The notes beneath the pieces are model-generated. The model was given only the letters and a program-made list of their open reading frames with translations. It did no database searches and was not told the origin of the DNA. The translations under genes and the position numbers were made by a program. From Zygnema circumcarinatum (lineage: Eukaryota; Streptophyta; Zygnematophyceae; Zygnematales; Zygnemataceae), in assembly GCA_037447605.1 (NCBI GenBank), contig CM074809.1, positions 2,665,297-2,729,296 of the forward strand: a stretch of DNA of 64,000 nt. The letters run 5' to 3'. Of this stretch, positions 23,601 through 33,203 are shown one piece after another (position 1 is the stretch's first letter; each line of letters begins with the position of its first letter).

Positions 23601-26600
23601 TCTAGAGAATATAAAGAAACGAGAAAAAAACCTACAGATACTTTAGGCAGCCCTTGGCCTGCAAGGTTTGAGGAGGATGAAGATTTCAACCTTTGGTGCG
23701 CCGCAGCATGACTGCCTGCAAAATACTTTGCAACTTCTTCCATCCGGTAGTCGGATTGCGGACAATGGCATCCTTCACTTGGGAGCGGAAAGCAGAATAT
23801 TCGTCAAACGGGTGCCATCTCAGGAAGCGGAAGTAGCTGTAGAGATCATCGACGGAGTTTTGAATTGGAGTTCCCGACAAACACCATCTCCTCTTTGCAC
23901 GCAGCCCCCAACATGCTCGAGCCACCTGTTCTTCCCATGGAAAGAACATAAGAGACCTACGTCGAGAAGTTTTTTACAAGGTTATCATTGCATGCTGTGC
24001 AGCGCCGAACTGAAAATGGCAAGGGCAGTCACTTCCATTTTACAGTTCTTGCAGAAACTACATTGAACACGATAATCCTCGCTCAGCAATCGGTTGATTA
24101 GGAAAACCCTCACTGCATATGGGCTTCTCAGCTGCTGCTATCCACACACGGCCCATACGCAACCCCTAACAAGGGTGTAAAATGGAATGTCTCTTGACAA
24201 CCTTTTGACGGGCAAAAGCCAACATAGAAAGTTTGAGCTGTGCTATTGACATTGCTCAATCCGCAGTTCAAAAAGACCCAAAACGATGCAATAGTCAAGT
24301 CAACCATACTTCACTCAAGCCCTCACATCTCTTCAAGAGGAGTTCCACAGTTCGATATCATACAAAACCGCGACTTAAACCAGCTTGCCATCCTTCCATC
24401 CTTGCCAGCTTTCCGATACTTCTCAACCACACCGTTACTCCATAAACGGAACACGCAGAGTGCACTGCAAGCCTCCTAGCGAGGCAAATACACACATATA
24501 TATATATACTTATATATACGATTCCGCCTGCCCCTGCTCTACCAGCGAGGTCCCAAGCGCAGCCCGCAGCCCACCTGCGTGCTCCGATTCTTGATGCTCT
24601 GCGCCTCGTCCAGCACCACCCGAAACCACGCGCACCGAGCGAGGGGCCCTGCGCCGGGGGACAACAGGGCCTCCTCGCCCTCATCGCCATCCTCGGCCTT
24701 CCTCTTGGGCCGCCCTCGTCCTCGACCTTTCTGGGATTTGCTTCCCTTCCTCTGTCCACTTCCACCTGCACTGCTTGAAGTTTGGCTGCTCAATATGACA
24801 CCTCCAGTGGAGGATAACCCAACTGACTTTTTCCCTTCTTCCTTCTCCGTTGGAGGTTTTGGCACCTCCATGGTGACAATGGCATAGGTTGTTAGCACTA
24901 CGCCATAGCTTGCCAACTCCTCGGGGTCCTTGATTCTGTTTGATCCATGATAAACCAGAACGGAAAGACGGGCTTCATCTTCCACTTTCTCCTTTAATTC
25001 TGCAGCCCATTGTCGAAGAACGCTTGTAGGACAAACCACTAAGGTTCCCGCAGAAGCTCTTCCTGAGTTTCTGCCAACCCTTTTCCCTGCCCTCCTGCCC
25101 TCAAAGGCGGGTGGATTGCAGGTATTCTTCCCTGCTCCACTGCTTGATGTATGACAGCCATCCTTTCCTCCGTGAAACTCACCACACTGCGATGGAGAAC
25201 ACGGAACCATTGCCCCATTTTCCCCATTCATACTTCGTGCGTGATTCTGTTTTTCATCATCATCCAGCAGGTCTACGAATCCAACAGCAGCCCCTCTGCT
25301 GCTGCTAGGGACAGACTCCCCCCCTCTCCTTTTCTTCGATTCCTTTACAAGACTCGGCCCTTCTACTTCATCATCCTCCAGGTTCACTGTCGCATGGGAG
25401 GCTTTGGAAGAAAGAAGCCGCAAATCATTTTGTGACGAATCACTGTTTGGCGAGCGGGCTTTCAATATGAGTGATATTGTTGTAACGGTTTTTCCAAGGC
25501 CCTGAACAACACAACAGCCAGGGGAAGCAGCTTAAGTCAGGAACATTTGCACAACATCATCATCACCATCACCACCATCATCGTCACCTTCATCATCAGC
25601 AGCAGCAGGTGCACCATTGCCATCATAATCAGCACGCCACATCTGTCATCATCGTCATCACAACATAATCTATTTAAAGCCTCCGAGACAGCTTCACCGT
25701 CCATCAGGAAAGGAACCTGCATATATTAATTCACTGCTTTCGAAAAAAGCTGTTTGACTTTCTTAGGGGACATAGCAACTTGGCCGTCCTGATTTTACTA
25801 TCAGGATGAGGCCACCAATAAGACACCGGTCGTGTCCGTTTCCTATTTTTCACTCTCATTTCTTCAATGCAAGTGAGCCTTCATTGCGATAATCCCGCCC
25901 TGTTGTCGCATATCTCGTTTATAGCCTGCACTAGACACTTTTCTGCTCTGAAGCCAATTGGATCCTTTCTTTAATCATTACCCCACTTATTTCACGAAAG
26001 GTCTGCGCACTTTTGAATACTTGTTTGCCTCGTTGGCCAATTCCTACCATAGCACACACAGTATCCTCATAACAGTATCACTAAAGTGAGTGGAAGTCCT
26101 GGACAGAACAAAAGGCCATGGTGTTCAACCGTGCAGCTTAGAAATACGCCTGCAAGGGTCTTCGGTAAGCACTTTAAAGTGGGGAATACTGTACTGTACT
26201 GCAGCAACATGGAGACAAGCTCCCCCCTAACGGAGGCACTAAAAAAAAATTGAAGTAAAGTCGGTTCATCCAAATCACCTGATCATCAGCCAAAATACCA
26301 CCCGCTGGATACGAGCTCTCCCTCTTTGTCATCCAGGCGAGAGCCAACCTCTGCTCCCCTCTCCCCCCCNNNNNNNNNNCCCCCCCCCCCCCCCCCCCCC
26401 CCCCCCAAACATCCACCAATCCCAAACCATCCAGCTTATCTGATCAGGAAAAAGAAACAGACCTCACAGTTTTTACAGGACCTCCGTTGGCTAACTTGAA
26501 AAATAATGTTGACAGATTCAGAGTCGGTCTGCTTGGTTTCAGACAGAGAACCGCTGTGTGCCTGTATCCAGCAGTACACATTGTGCAAGCAAAAACAAAC

Positions 26601-28032
26601 AACAGAGATTGGACGCAGCTTACTTGGAAACATAGTGGCAGAGGGCCATGGTAAAGCCTACCTGATGTTTGAGAAGAGGCATTCTAAGCAGTCCGTCAGG
26701 AACATTCACCTCCTCACGCAGCTGACCCATTTGCAAACCCTGCAATTCCGCCAAAGCAAAACACGCTCAATGTCTTACACCAAAAGCAGGAAGCAATGAG
26801 ATGACAACCACAAAACAAAATCTTGAAATTAAGGGCATAAACTTCGAAAACGAAAAAATAAATGCCACTCTGAGTAGGTTTGACTTTACGTGTGCCTGGT
26901 CAACCCAACACAATGCTGTTAATGTTCTAAGCAAAAGTAACCTGCATCCTTTCTCAGTCGAAATATTTGCATCCGAAAATTATTAACTTTCGAAAGCACT
27001 TTCATGCACGTGGCCATGTACTGCCTTGAGAGCTCAGAAAACGGAACATCCCTTCTCATCCTACATTTGTGACTTTCTCACCTCCAGGACTCCCCTCAAC
27101 GCCAAGGATGTTTGTTCATCCGGCTCATAGCCAGCTCCCCCCCCCACTCCATGTCCAGATCCCACAACAGCCCCATATCCTGCTCTGATCGCATGCAGCG
27201 AGCCCGGTGCGAATCCTCCAGGAAGCATTCTTGTGGAGGCATCTGATGAGGTATGTGGATGTGACAGAACAATTGCAGGAGGCAAAACCCTTCCGTTGCT
27301 GACGTGGTAAGGCCCTGACCCTTCAGCTTGTGTCACTTCATTTACAGTAACACTTTGAGAAACCAAACGATGTTGCTGCTTCTGGCTGTTGCCAACGGAA
27401 GGAGATGAAATGGCAGAGAAGAGGTGCTTTGCCTGTTCAAACAAAGATGGTTCTGAAGCGTTGAATGCTCTAGGAGGTCCAGCAGGATGAGTCATCTTAT
27501 TGACACTTGTAAACTGATCGCTTGATCCACCTCCTGTGGACTTGCCCAAAACTGTTGAACCAAGTGAACTAGCAAGCCTCAAAGAATCGCTTTGCAGTCC
27601 AAAAGCTTGCGATAATTCTTGTAGGCGCTTGTGCAAGCCCGAGTCAGGCATGGGTTTCAGGTTGGGGAGAGTTCGACCAAGTGACGCTTGCCCTTTCAAA
27701 AAGCTGTCATTAGCGAAGCTTTGCCCAAAAGCAGCAACATCCGCGGCCCCCGTATGCGGCTGTTTTGCATGCATCTCTGCTGCGTCAGCCCAGATGGGCA
27801 GTTTTCTCTTTCCCAGTGCCGTCATATTCACGTCTTCTGGTTTGACAGATCCACCGGTAGACTGTACACCCAGTTGTACCCCAGCTCCATTTCCATCGGC
27901 ATCCCCAAAGCCTTTCCTCTCGCATTCCACCTCGCTGTCTGAATCGGAGAGCTCAACGACTGGACACGAGGAAACAATTGCTTTCTTCTTTAAGGGCAAT
28001 ACACCCTCCTTTCGTGAATCTTCAACCTGCAT
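20614..28032 (-). CDS. SNF2-family ATPase with inserted RING finger (Rad5/HLTF/plant CHR27-28-like)
   Basis: Ten exons on the minus strand, all phases consistent: 28032-27082, 26739-26662, 26350-26279, 25501-24575, 23925-23691, 23473-23343, 22718-22476, 22296-21529, 21182-20973, 20718-20614; about 1239 aa. Helicase signs in order: [36 protein letters not shown] (Walker A, about 360-372), DEAQ in place of DEAH (about 665-668), LSGTPIQN (about 692-699), a C3HC4 RING (CAIC near 875, then CSHVFCRQC, then CPAC), [20 protein letters not shown], and DRAHRIGQ (about 1175-1182), ending [10 protein letters not shown] ... DDLHFLF. A RING between the two helicase lobes marks proteins that couple DNA translocation or chromatin remodelling to ubiquitin or SUMO-directed ligase activity. 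The N-terminal 317 residues are disordered and Ser/Gly-rich. Intron 2 contains an assembly gap in poly-C. The 5' end could include an earlier non-coding exon. Confidence 0.93.
25548..25668. repeat. (CAT/CAC)n imperfect trinucleotide tract
   Basis: CATCATCATCACCATCACC and similar triplets in intron 3 of the SNF2 gene. Imperfect microsatellite. Confidence 0.8.
26362..26406. other. Poly-C tract with ambiguous bases (assembly gap)
   Basis: A run of C is interrupted by ambiguous N bases, 12 bp upstream (on the gene's strand) of the 72-bp third exon of the SNF2 gene. The true length of this intron segment is unknown. Confidence 0.95.
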
Positions 28033-28751
28033 CTCCAAAACTGTATACTACAAGTAATGACAGCGATGGAGTCTATTACGCACAATACTTACAGAAAGGC
28101 TTCAATTACATGAATGCTTGTTCTGTTTGTGGAATAAAGACATGAATTTATGGAAGATACAGATATTCTCGTGCCCTCCATGAAGTCTCTCCGCCAAGTA
28201 ACTTAATGCCTTAATTTTATTACACAGAATGAAAAGGCTTATGTTCAAAGGACACCCTAGAACTCCTTAACCATAAGCCTGCTCCCGAAAGTTTATGAAA
28301 CGAAAATGTTTCCATTGGCATTAAAAAATCAGAACCGCCATCATCCTGCCACTCGCCCAGCAACAGAAATCAAGTTTCCACGCACTCCCCGCAGCACCTT
28401 GCATGTTCGATACAGCTCCTTCACCGCTCTGCATCCGCCCCCATTGTCCTGCGCCACGACTTGCCTGCAGCTTCCCCCGCCCCAGCTTACGTGCCATCCG
28501 CTCGCCCTCAGCAACCCTAATTCCGCGGCCTCTCGCCCGACGCCCTGCTCTCGCTCTCAGCCCGCCAGCCAGTCCGCATGCGCCGACGGGTTCCATGCTC
28601 CAGTTTCGAGCATGGACCGCGGGGTGTACGGTTTCGTACGATACGGATATAACGGTAACACGGCAGTGACGGACGGCACGCGTCCCCTGGCCGGCCTCGC
28701 CGCAGCTGGCGCCGCCCGCACGTGCGGACGGACGGACGGACGGACGGGTCC
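28033..28751. other. Region upstream of the SNF2 gene
   Basis: Mixed sequence to about 28320, then CG-rich with GTACGG motifs (28625-28645) and (GGAC)n (about 28727-28750). A minus-strand frame at 28596-28321 is Arg/Gly-rich and could belong to a 5' exon, but no motif supports it. Confidence 0.35.
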
Positions 28752-29118
28752 GAGCGAGTCCGAGGTCTGGTTAGGAACCGGATTCGGGCTGGTTCGGTTT
28801 GCGGCTTGGAAAGAGCGAGTCCGAGGTCTGGTTAGAAACCGGAGTCGGGCTGGTTCGGTTTGCAGCTTGGAAAGAGCGAGTCCGAGGTCTGGCTAGAAAC
28901 CGGAGTCGGGCTGGTTCGGTTTGCGGCTTGGAAAGAGCGAGTCCGAGGTCTGGTTAGAAACCGGAGTCGGGCTGGTTCGGTTTGCGGCTTGGAAAGAGCG
29001 AGTCCGAGGTCTGGCTAGAAACCGGAGTCGGGCTGGTTCGGTTTGCGGCTTGGAAAGAGCGAGTCCGAGGTCTGGTTAGAAACCGGAGTCGGGCTGGTTC
29101 GGTTTGCGGCTTGGAAAG
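28752..29118 (+). repeat. Tandem array of six 61-bp units
   Basis: Each unit begins GAGCGAGTCCGAGGTCTGG and ends GGTTTGCGGCTTGGAAA. Starts are at 28752, 28813, 28874, 28935, 28996 and 29057, exactly 61 bp apart. Copies differ at a few sites; the first is the most diverged. A 61-bp period shifts the frame, so it is unlikely to be coding. Confidence 0.95.
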
Positions 29119-29192
29119 AAACGGGCGGGCCACGCCAGCGGACCGGGCCCCGGGCCGGGCAGGCAGCGGCAACTTGGGGTCAGACTTAGCGC

Positions 29193-29340
29193 GGAGAGTA
29201 CAAAATTCCCGAATTCAGTACAGTATACGAAAAGTCACTTTTTTCGTGTACCTAGCCGTACTGAAATGTGCACCTAGCCAATGCGAAATACGCCCGGCAG
29301 GCTTACGAAATTGATTTGACCATGTTTTAAGTCTGACCCC
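29193..29340. repeat. Diverged fragment of the GTCAGACC foldback family
   Basis: Carries the strings ACCTAGCCAATGCG, GGCAGGCTTACGAAATTGAT and AAGTCTGACCCCC, a decayed version of the right arm of the element at 50328-50663. Confidence 0.6.
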
Positions 29341-29411
29341 CCCCCTATTTTCGGGATTTTCGGGATTTTCGGGACACTTTCTTGTACCTTTCTGTGCCTT
29401 TTGGTACAGTA

Positions 29412-29958
29412 CAGGGGGTCCTCGTCATATTTTCCACCTTCAACAGTGCGTCACCGATAAATTCGCACCGATTTTGCCGAAACCACCTTTTTGTACCGTA
29501 ACTGTGTGTTAGCCGTACTATTCGTACTATCCGTACCCTACAAACCCTAAAACCCTAAACATTCGTACTATTCGTACCAACCGTACTATTCGTACTGTCC
29601 GTACTATTCGTACTAGCTGTACTAGCCGTTACGGGCTTACGCAAAACTTCACCTAATTTCCCCGCACGAGCCGCCGTAAGAGGCGCTCGCTCTTCTCCCC
29701 TTGTTTTTGGCTTCGATACGATGTGATACGATACGATACGTCCCAATACGGTACTATCCGTACTAGACGTACGAGCTATAGTAGCCGATATGGTACGATG
29801 CGGTACGATATGAAAATAAACGATACGATACGTACGGACATACATGAACACTAACATAATTCCGCTCGCCTATTGGTAACACAGATCTTCTATTAAAAAA
29901 CAATATTTTCGCCCGGTATTTGCCGAAACCAGGTGGAAAATATGACGAGGACCCCCTG
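29412..29958. mobile_element. Pogo/Tc1-mariner-like MITE, 547 bp
   Basis: Terminal inverted repeats of about 28 bp: CAGGGGGTCCTCGTCATATT followed by TTCCACCT at the left, with the exact complement at the right. Both ends abut a TA dinucleotide (29410-29411 and 29959-29960), the target duplication expected of Tc1/mariner/pogo elements, whose ends often start CAG. The interior is AT-rich with repeated CGTACTATTCGTAC and CGATACGATACG strings and no transposase frame. Confidence 0.75.
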
Positions 29959-30085
29959 TACGTTTTCATACTTTATTTTGTACTTTTAGGTGCTCTTTTT
30001 TTACTTTTGGACGTAGTTTTTGTCGTAGTAGCATTCGAAGACAATTTTTCTAGGAGAAATAAGACCCCCCCCCCCCCGATAAGAC

Positions 30086-30486
30086 AGTAGAACTGGAGCC
30101 TCTGTCTCTCTCATTATCATCCATCTCATCTTTGTGGGCCTTCCCTTTCTTAGACATGTTCAGCAATCACAAACATTCAATGCACAGCACACTTATCCCC
30201 AAAAGCTTTATTTCCAAAGATGAACAAGAGCTCAAGCATCAAATGCTTCCCTCAAAGCTCAGGTTGACAAAGACACACAAAACACGAGCCTTATATCTGT
30301 CCTTCCTAAAACCTCGCCGCCAAAATGCATAACATGATGAACAACACGAACCATACGATCAAAGGTCTTGGGATTCACACTACTTCCTAAGCACTCAACA
30401 CGTGTTACTCGGCTCGTACAATTCTGTACATAATATCCAAACAAACGTTCCGTACGGCTCTATGTACGATTGTACGGATCTCAACA
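30086..30486 (-). repeat. 3' LTR of the copia element
   Basis: 401 bp, matching the other LTR except for about seven differences, including the terminal base (A at 30086 where the other copy has T). On the minus strand it is directly preceded by the polypurine tract AGAGGGGGAT (30487-30496). Confidence 0.93.
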
Positions 30487-30510
30487 ATCCCCCTCTGATC
30501 CGTGCAATCG

Positions 30511-33108
30511 CTACATCATTCCTATCAGTTGAACACATGTGCGAAGAATCGCTCCAGATACTCCTTTTGTCATCATATCAGCCGCCTGTTCCGTCGTCCG
30601 TATGAATTCCACTCTGATCTTCTTCTTCTTGACCTGCTCCCTTATAAAGTGATAATAGAGATCAATGTGTTTTGACCTCTTGTGGTTGGCGGGATTCTCT
30701 GTGAGTGCAATCGCTGATTTGTTGTCGATCAAAATCAAAATCGGATATTGTGCATATCCACACTCTTGAAAAAACATCTTAAGCCATATCGCCTCCTTTG
30801 CCGCGTGACAAGCTGCCATGTACTCTGACTCATTACTGGACAACGCAACTGTCTCCTGTAACTTCGAATTCCATGTGATACATCCTCCTCCACACATGAA
30901 CACATATCCTGACGTGGACCTACCAGTATCAATGTCTCCTCCCCAGTCGGCATCTGAATATCTGTACACCTGAATAGACTCACCAGCGCTAAACGATATT
31001 CCGTACTCTGCCGTCCCCTTCACATAGCGAAAAATTCTCTTCACCGCCTCCCAATGTGCGACTCCAGGATTATTCAGAAAACGACTCACATTGTTGACTG
31101 CTTTTGCAAGGTCGGGTCTGGTACCTGTGGTGAGGTACATTAGGCTCCCAATGGCCTGTCGATAAGGCACTCGCTGCATCTCCACCTCTTCTTCTTTGGT
31201 CTTAGGGCAATCAGCTGCTGATAGCTTTGCACTGGGATCCATCGGTGAGGAACACGGATGGGCATCCTGCATTCGGAACTTCTCCAAGACATCTTTTGCA
31301 TACTGCTCCTGGGTGAGTAAAATCTTACCATTCTGCCCCCTCTTAATCTGAATTCCAAGTAAAAAGTTCGCCTCTCCAATGTCTGACATTTTGAAATTTC
31401 GTTGAAGCATCTCCTTCAGTGCTGCAATACTTGTTGTAGACTTGCTGACAATAATAATGTCGTCTACATAAATTCCAATGAAGATCCGTTCCTCTCCTTC
31501 TCCTTTGATGTAGACTGAAGGGTCTGTTTTGAATTGCCTGTATCCATTCTTCTGCATTACGTCATCCAACTTCTTATTCCAGGCTCGAGGTGCTTGCTTA
31601 AGTCCATAAATTGTCCGATGTAGCTTGCAGACTTTTCCTGGTACTTTCATCACTCCCTCTGGCATCTCCATGTAAATCTCCTCAGTTAATTCTCCATTTA
31701 AGAAGGCTGTCTTTACATCCATTTGATGAATATGCATCGATTCAGCTGCTGCAATAGCCACTAACGATCTCAAAGAATTGAATTTCACAACTGGAGCAAA
31801 AGTCTCCTGGTAATCTATGCCTTCTGTCTGTGAATATCCTTTAGCTACCAGTCTTGCCTTGTACCTTTCAATCGATCCATCTGCCTTGCGCTTGATTTTG
31901 AAAGTCCACTTGCATCCGATTGCATTTCTCCCACTTGGCAACTCCTCCAACGACCACGTGTCATTTTCCTTTAAGCTCTGCAACTCATCCTTGATAGCTT
32001 GCTTCCATTTCTCTTTATCTGGTCCTTCAATGGCCTCCTGAAATGATTGTGGCTCATTTGGTTTTGCTCGTGTGCAGGCTGCAACGTAGGCAAAATTATC
32101 AGTATCTGTAGGAATCCTTGTGAGCGCATCCAATGATTCTGCTGCCCTTCGAAAGTTCCTTGGGCGGTCATTTTCTGATGGTGTGAACGCCTCCCGCTCA
32201 GCTATGCGTGCACTTCGCCTCAAGGTAGGAATCTCCTCTCTTGACAATTCTTCAGGTGATTCTGATTCTTCCAACCTTGACTCCAAATCATCTCTTGGTT
32301 CAGCATCCCTTTCCTGCAAAATTGTGGGGCTTGGGTCTTCCTTAGCGCTCTCCTCATCCTGCACTTCTTCACTTAACCCCTCTACACTCCATGAGTCCAT
32401 GTCACTTCTGGTGACTTCTCCTTTCTCCACGAATTGAACATCCTTGCTACGCCTGACTACATTATTCTGAGCATCCCAAATCCTGTAGGTCAAACTCTCA
32501 TGATCATATCCAACCAGCCATCCTCTCCATGCGGTAGGATTCATCTTCCCTCTCCTCTGAGCATGTGGAATATTGACAAAGCATTTGGACCCCCACACAC
32601 GTAAGTGAGAAATTGTGGGCTTGGACTCGGTCCAAAGCTCTTCTGGAACCTTGCCATCATTCAAGGCTGATGTGGGACATCGATTTCTCACATGGATCGC
32701 TGCATTGATGGCCTCTGCCCAAAAACTCAAATGCATATTAGAACCATGAAACATTGATCGTGCCATTTCCACCAAAGTGCGATTCAATCTTTCTGCTGCA
32801 CCATTGCTTTCAGGACAGTGAGGTGCAGTAAATTGCTTTTTTATCCCTGCGTCCTTACAATGCTGCATAAATGCACTTGAGGTAAACTCTCCTCCATTAT
32901 CTGTCCTCAAAGCTGCAATTTTCTCCCCTGTTTCTGTCTCCACCACTCGCTGCCAATGCTTAAAGCAATCTAGCGCTGCAGATTTCCTCTTAAGAAATGC
33001 TACCCAACACTTACGGGAATAATCATCCATGAAGGTGATGAAATATTCTGCACCGCTCTTGCTTACAGGTGAAATTGGGCCACAAATGTCAGAGTGAACC
33101 AACTCCAA
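30511..33108 (-). CDS. Copia pol: integrase, reverse transcriptase and RNase H
   Basis: An 865-residue open frame. The integrase core shows LVHSDICGP and MDDYSRKCWVAFLK, RTDNGGEF, and HCPESNGAAERLNRTL (the D, D and E of the DDE triad). The copia reverse transcriptase shows GCKWTFKIKRKADGSIERYK, DVKTAFLNGEL and the active site YVDDIIIVS. RNase H ends with SSNESEYMAACHAAKEAIWL and KHIDLYYHFIREQV. The frame has no internal stop, so most enzyme domains are intact. Upstream of 33108 the same frame extends through the zinc-binding region toward gag but meets TAG at 33174-33172. Confidence 0.93.
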   Translation of the reverse strand: MELVHSDICGPISPVSKSGAEYFITFMDDYSRKCWVAFLKRKSAALDCFKHWQRVVETETGEKIAALRTDNGGEFTSSAFMQHCKDAGIKKQFTAPHCPESNGAAERLNRTLVEMARSMFHGSNMHLSFWAEAINAAIHVRNRCPTSALNDGKVPEELWTESKPTISHLRVWGSKCFVNIPHAQRRGKMNPTAWRGWLVGYDHESLTYRIWDAQNNVVRRSKDVQFVEKGEVTRSDMDSWSVEGLSEEVQDEESAKEDPSPTILQERDAEPRDDLESRLEESESPEELSREEIPTLRRSARIAEREAFTPSENDRPRNFRRAAESLDALTRIPTDTDNFAYVAACTRAKPNEPQSFQEAIEGPDKEKWKQAIKDELQSLKENDTWSLEELPSGRNAIGCKWTFKIKRKADGSIERYKARLVAKGYSQTEGIDYQETFAPVVKFNSLRSLVAIAAAESMHIHQMDVKTAFLNGELTEEIYMEMPEGVMKVPGKVCKLHRTIYGLKQAPRAWNKKLDDVMQKNGYRQFKTDPSVYIKGEGEERIFIGIYVDDIIIVSKSTTSIAALKEMLQRNFKMSDIGEANFLLGIQIKRGQNGKILLTQEQYAKDVLEKFRMQDAHPCSSPMDPSAKLSAADCPKTKEEEVEMQRVPYRQAIGSLMYLTTGTRPDLAKAVNNVSRFLNNPGVAHWEAVKRIFRYVKGTAEYGISFSAGESIQVYRYSDADWGGDIDTGRSTSGYVFMCGGGCITWNSKLQETVALSSNESEYMAACHAAKEAIWLKMFFQECGYAQYPILILIDNKSAIALTENPANHKRSKHIDLYYHFIREQVKKKKIRVEFIRTTEQAADMMTKGVSGAILRTCVQLIGMM

Positions 33109-33203
33109 CTTCCTCGTTGCTCGGTACTTCCTTTCTCCATGGGTCTTGTGCGGTAGTTTGTGAGACTTGCACTACAAGCAGTCTTCACATGACATGTTGG
33201 GAC

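Noticed and set aside
25545-25670. CRISPR-like or regulatory repeat at the CAT/CAC tract
   Set aside because: It is an ordinary imperfect trinucleotide microsatellite within a eukaryotic intron.
28752-29118. CRISPR array
   Set aside because: The 61-bp units are contiguous with no variable spacers, so it is a plain tandem repeat.
33172-33174. Genetic-code change (TAG read as an amino acid), suggested by in-frame TAG in both the copia element and the ARMC7 remnant
   Set aside because: TAG is used as the natural stop in the DUF1499, E2 and GCFC genes here, so ordinary nonsense mutation is the simpler explanation.
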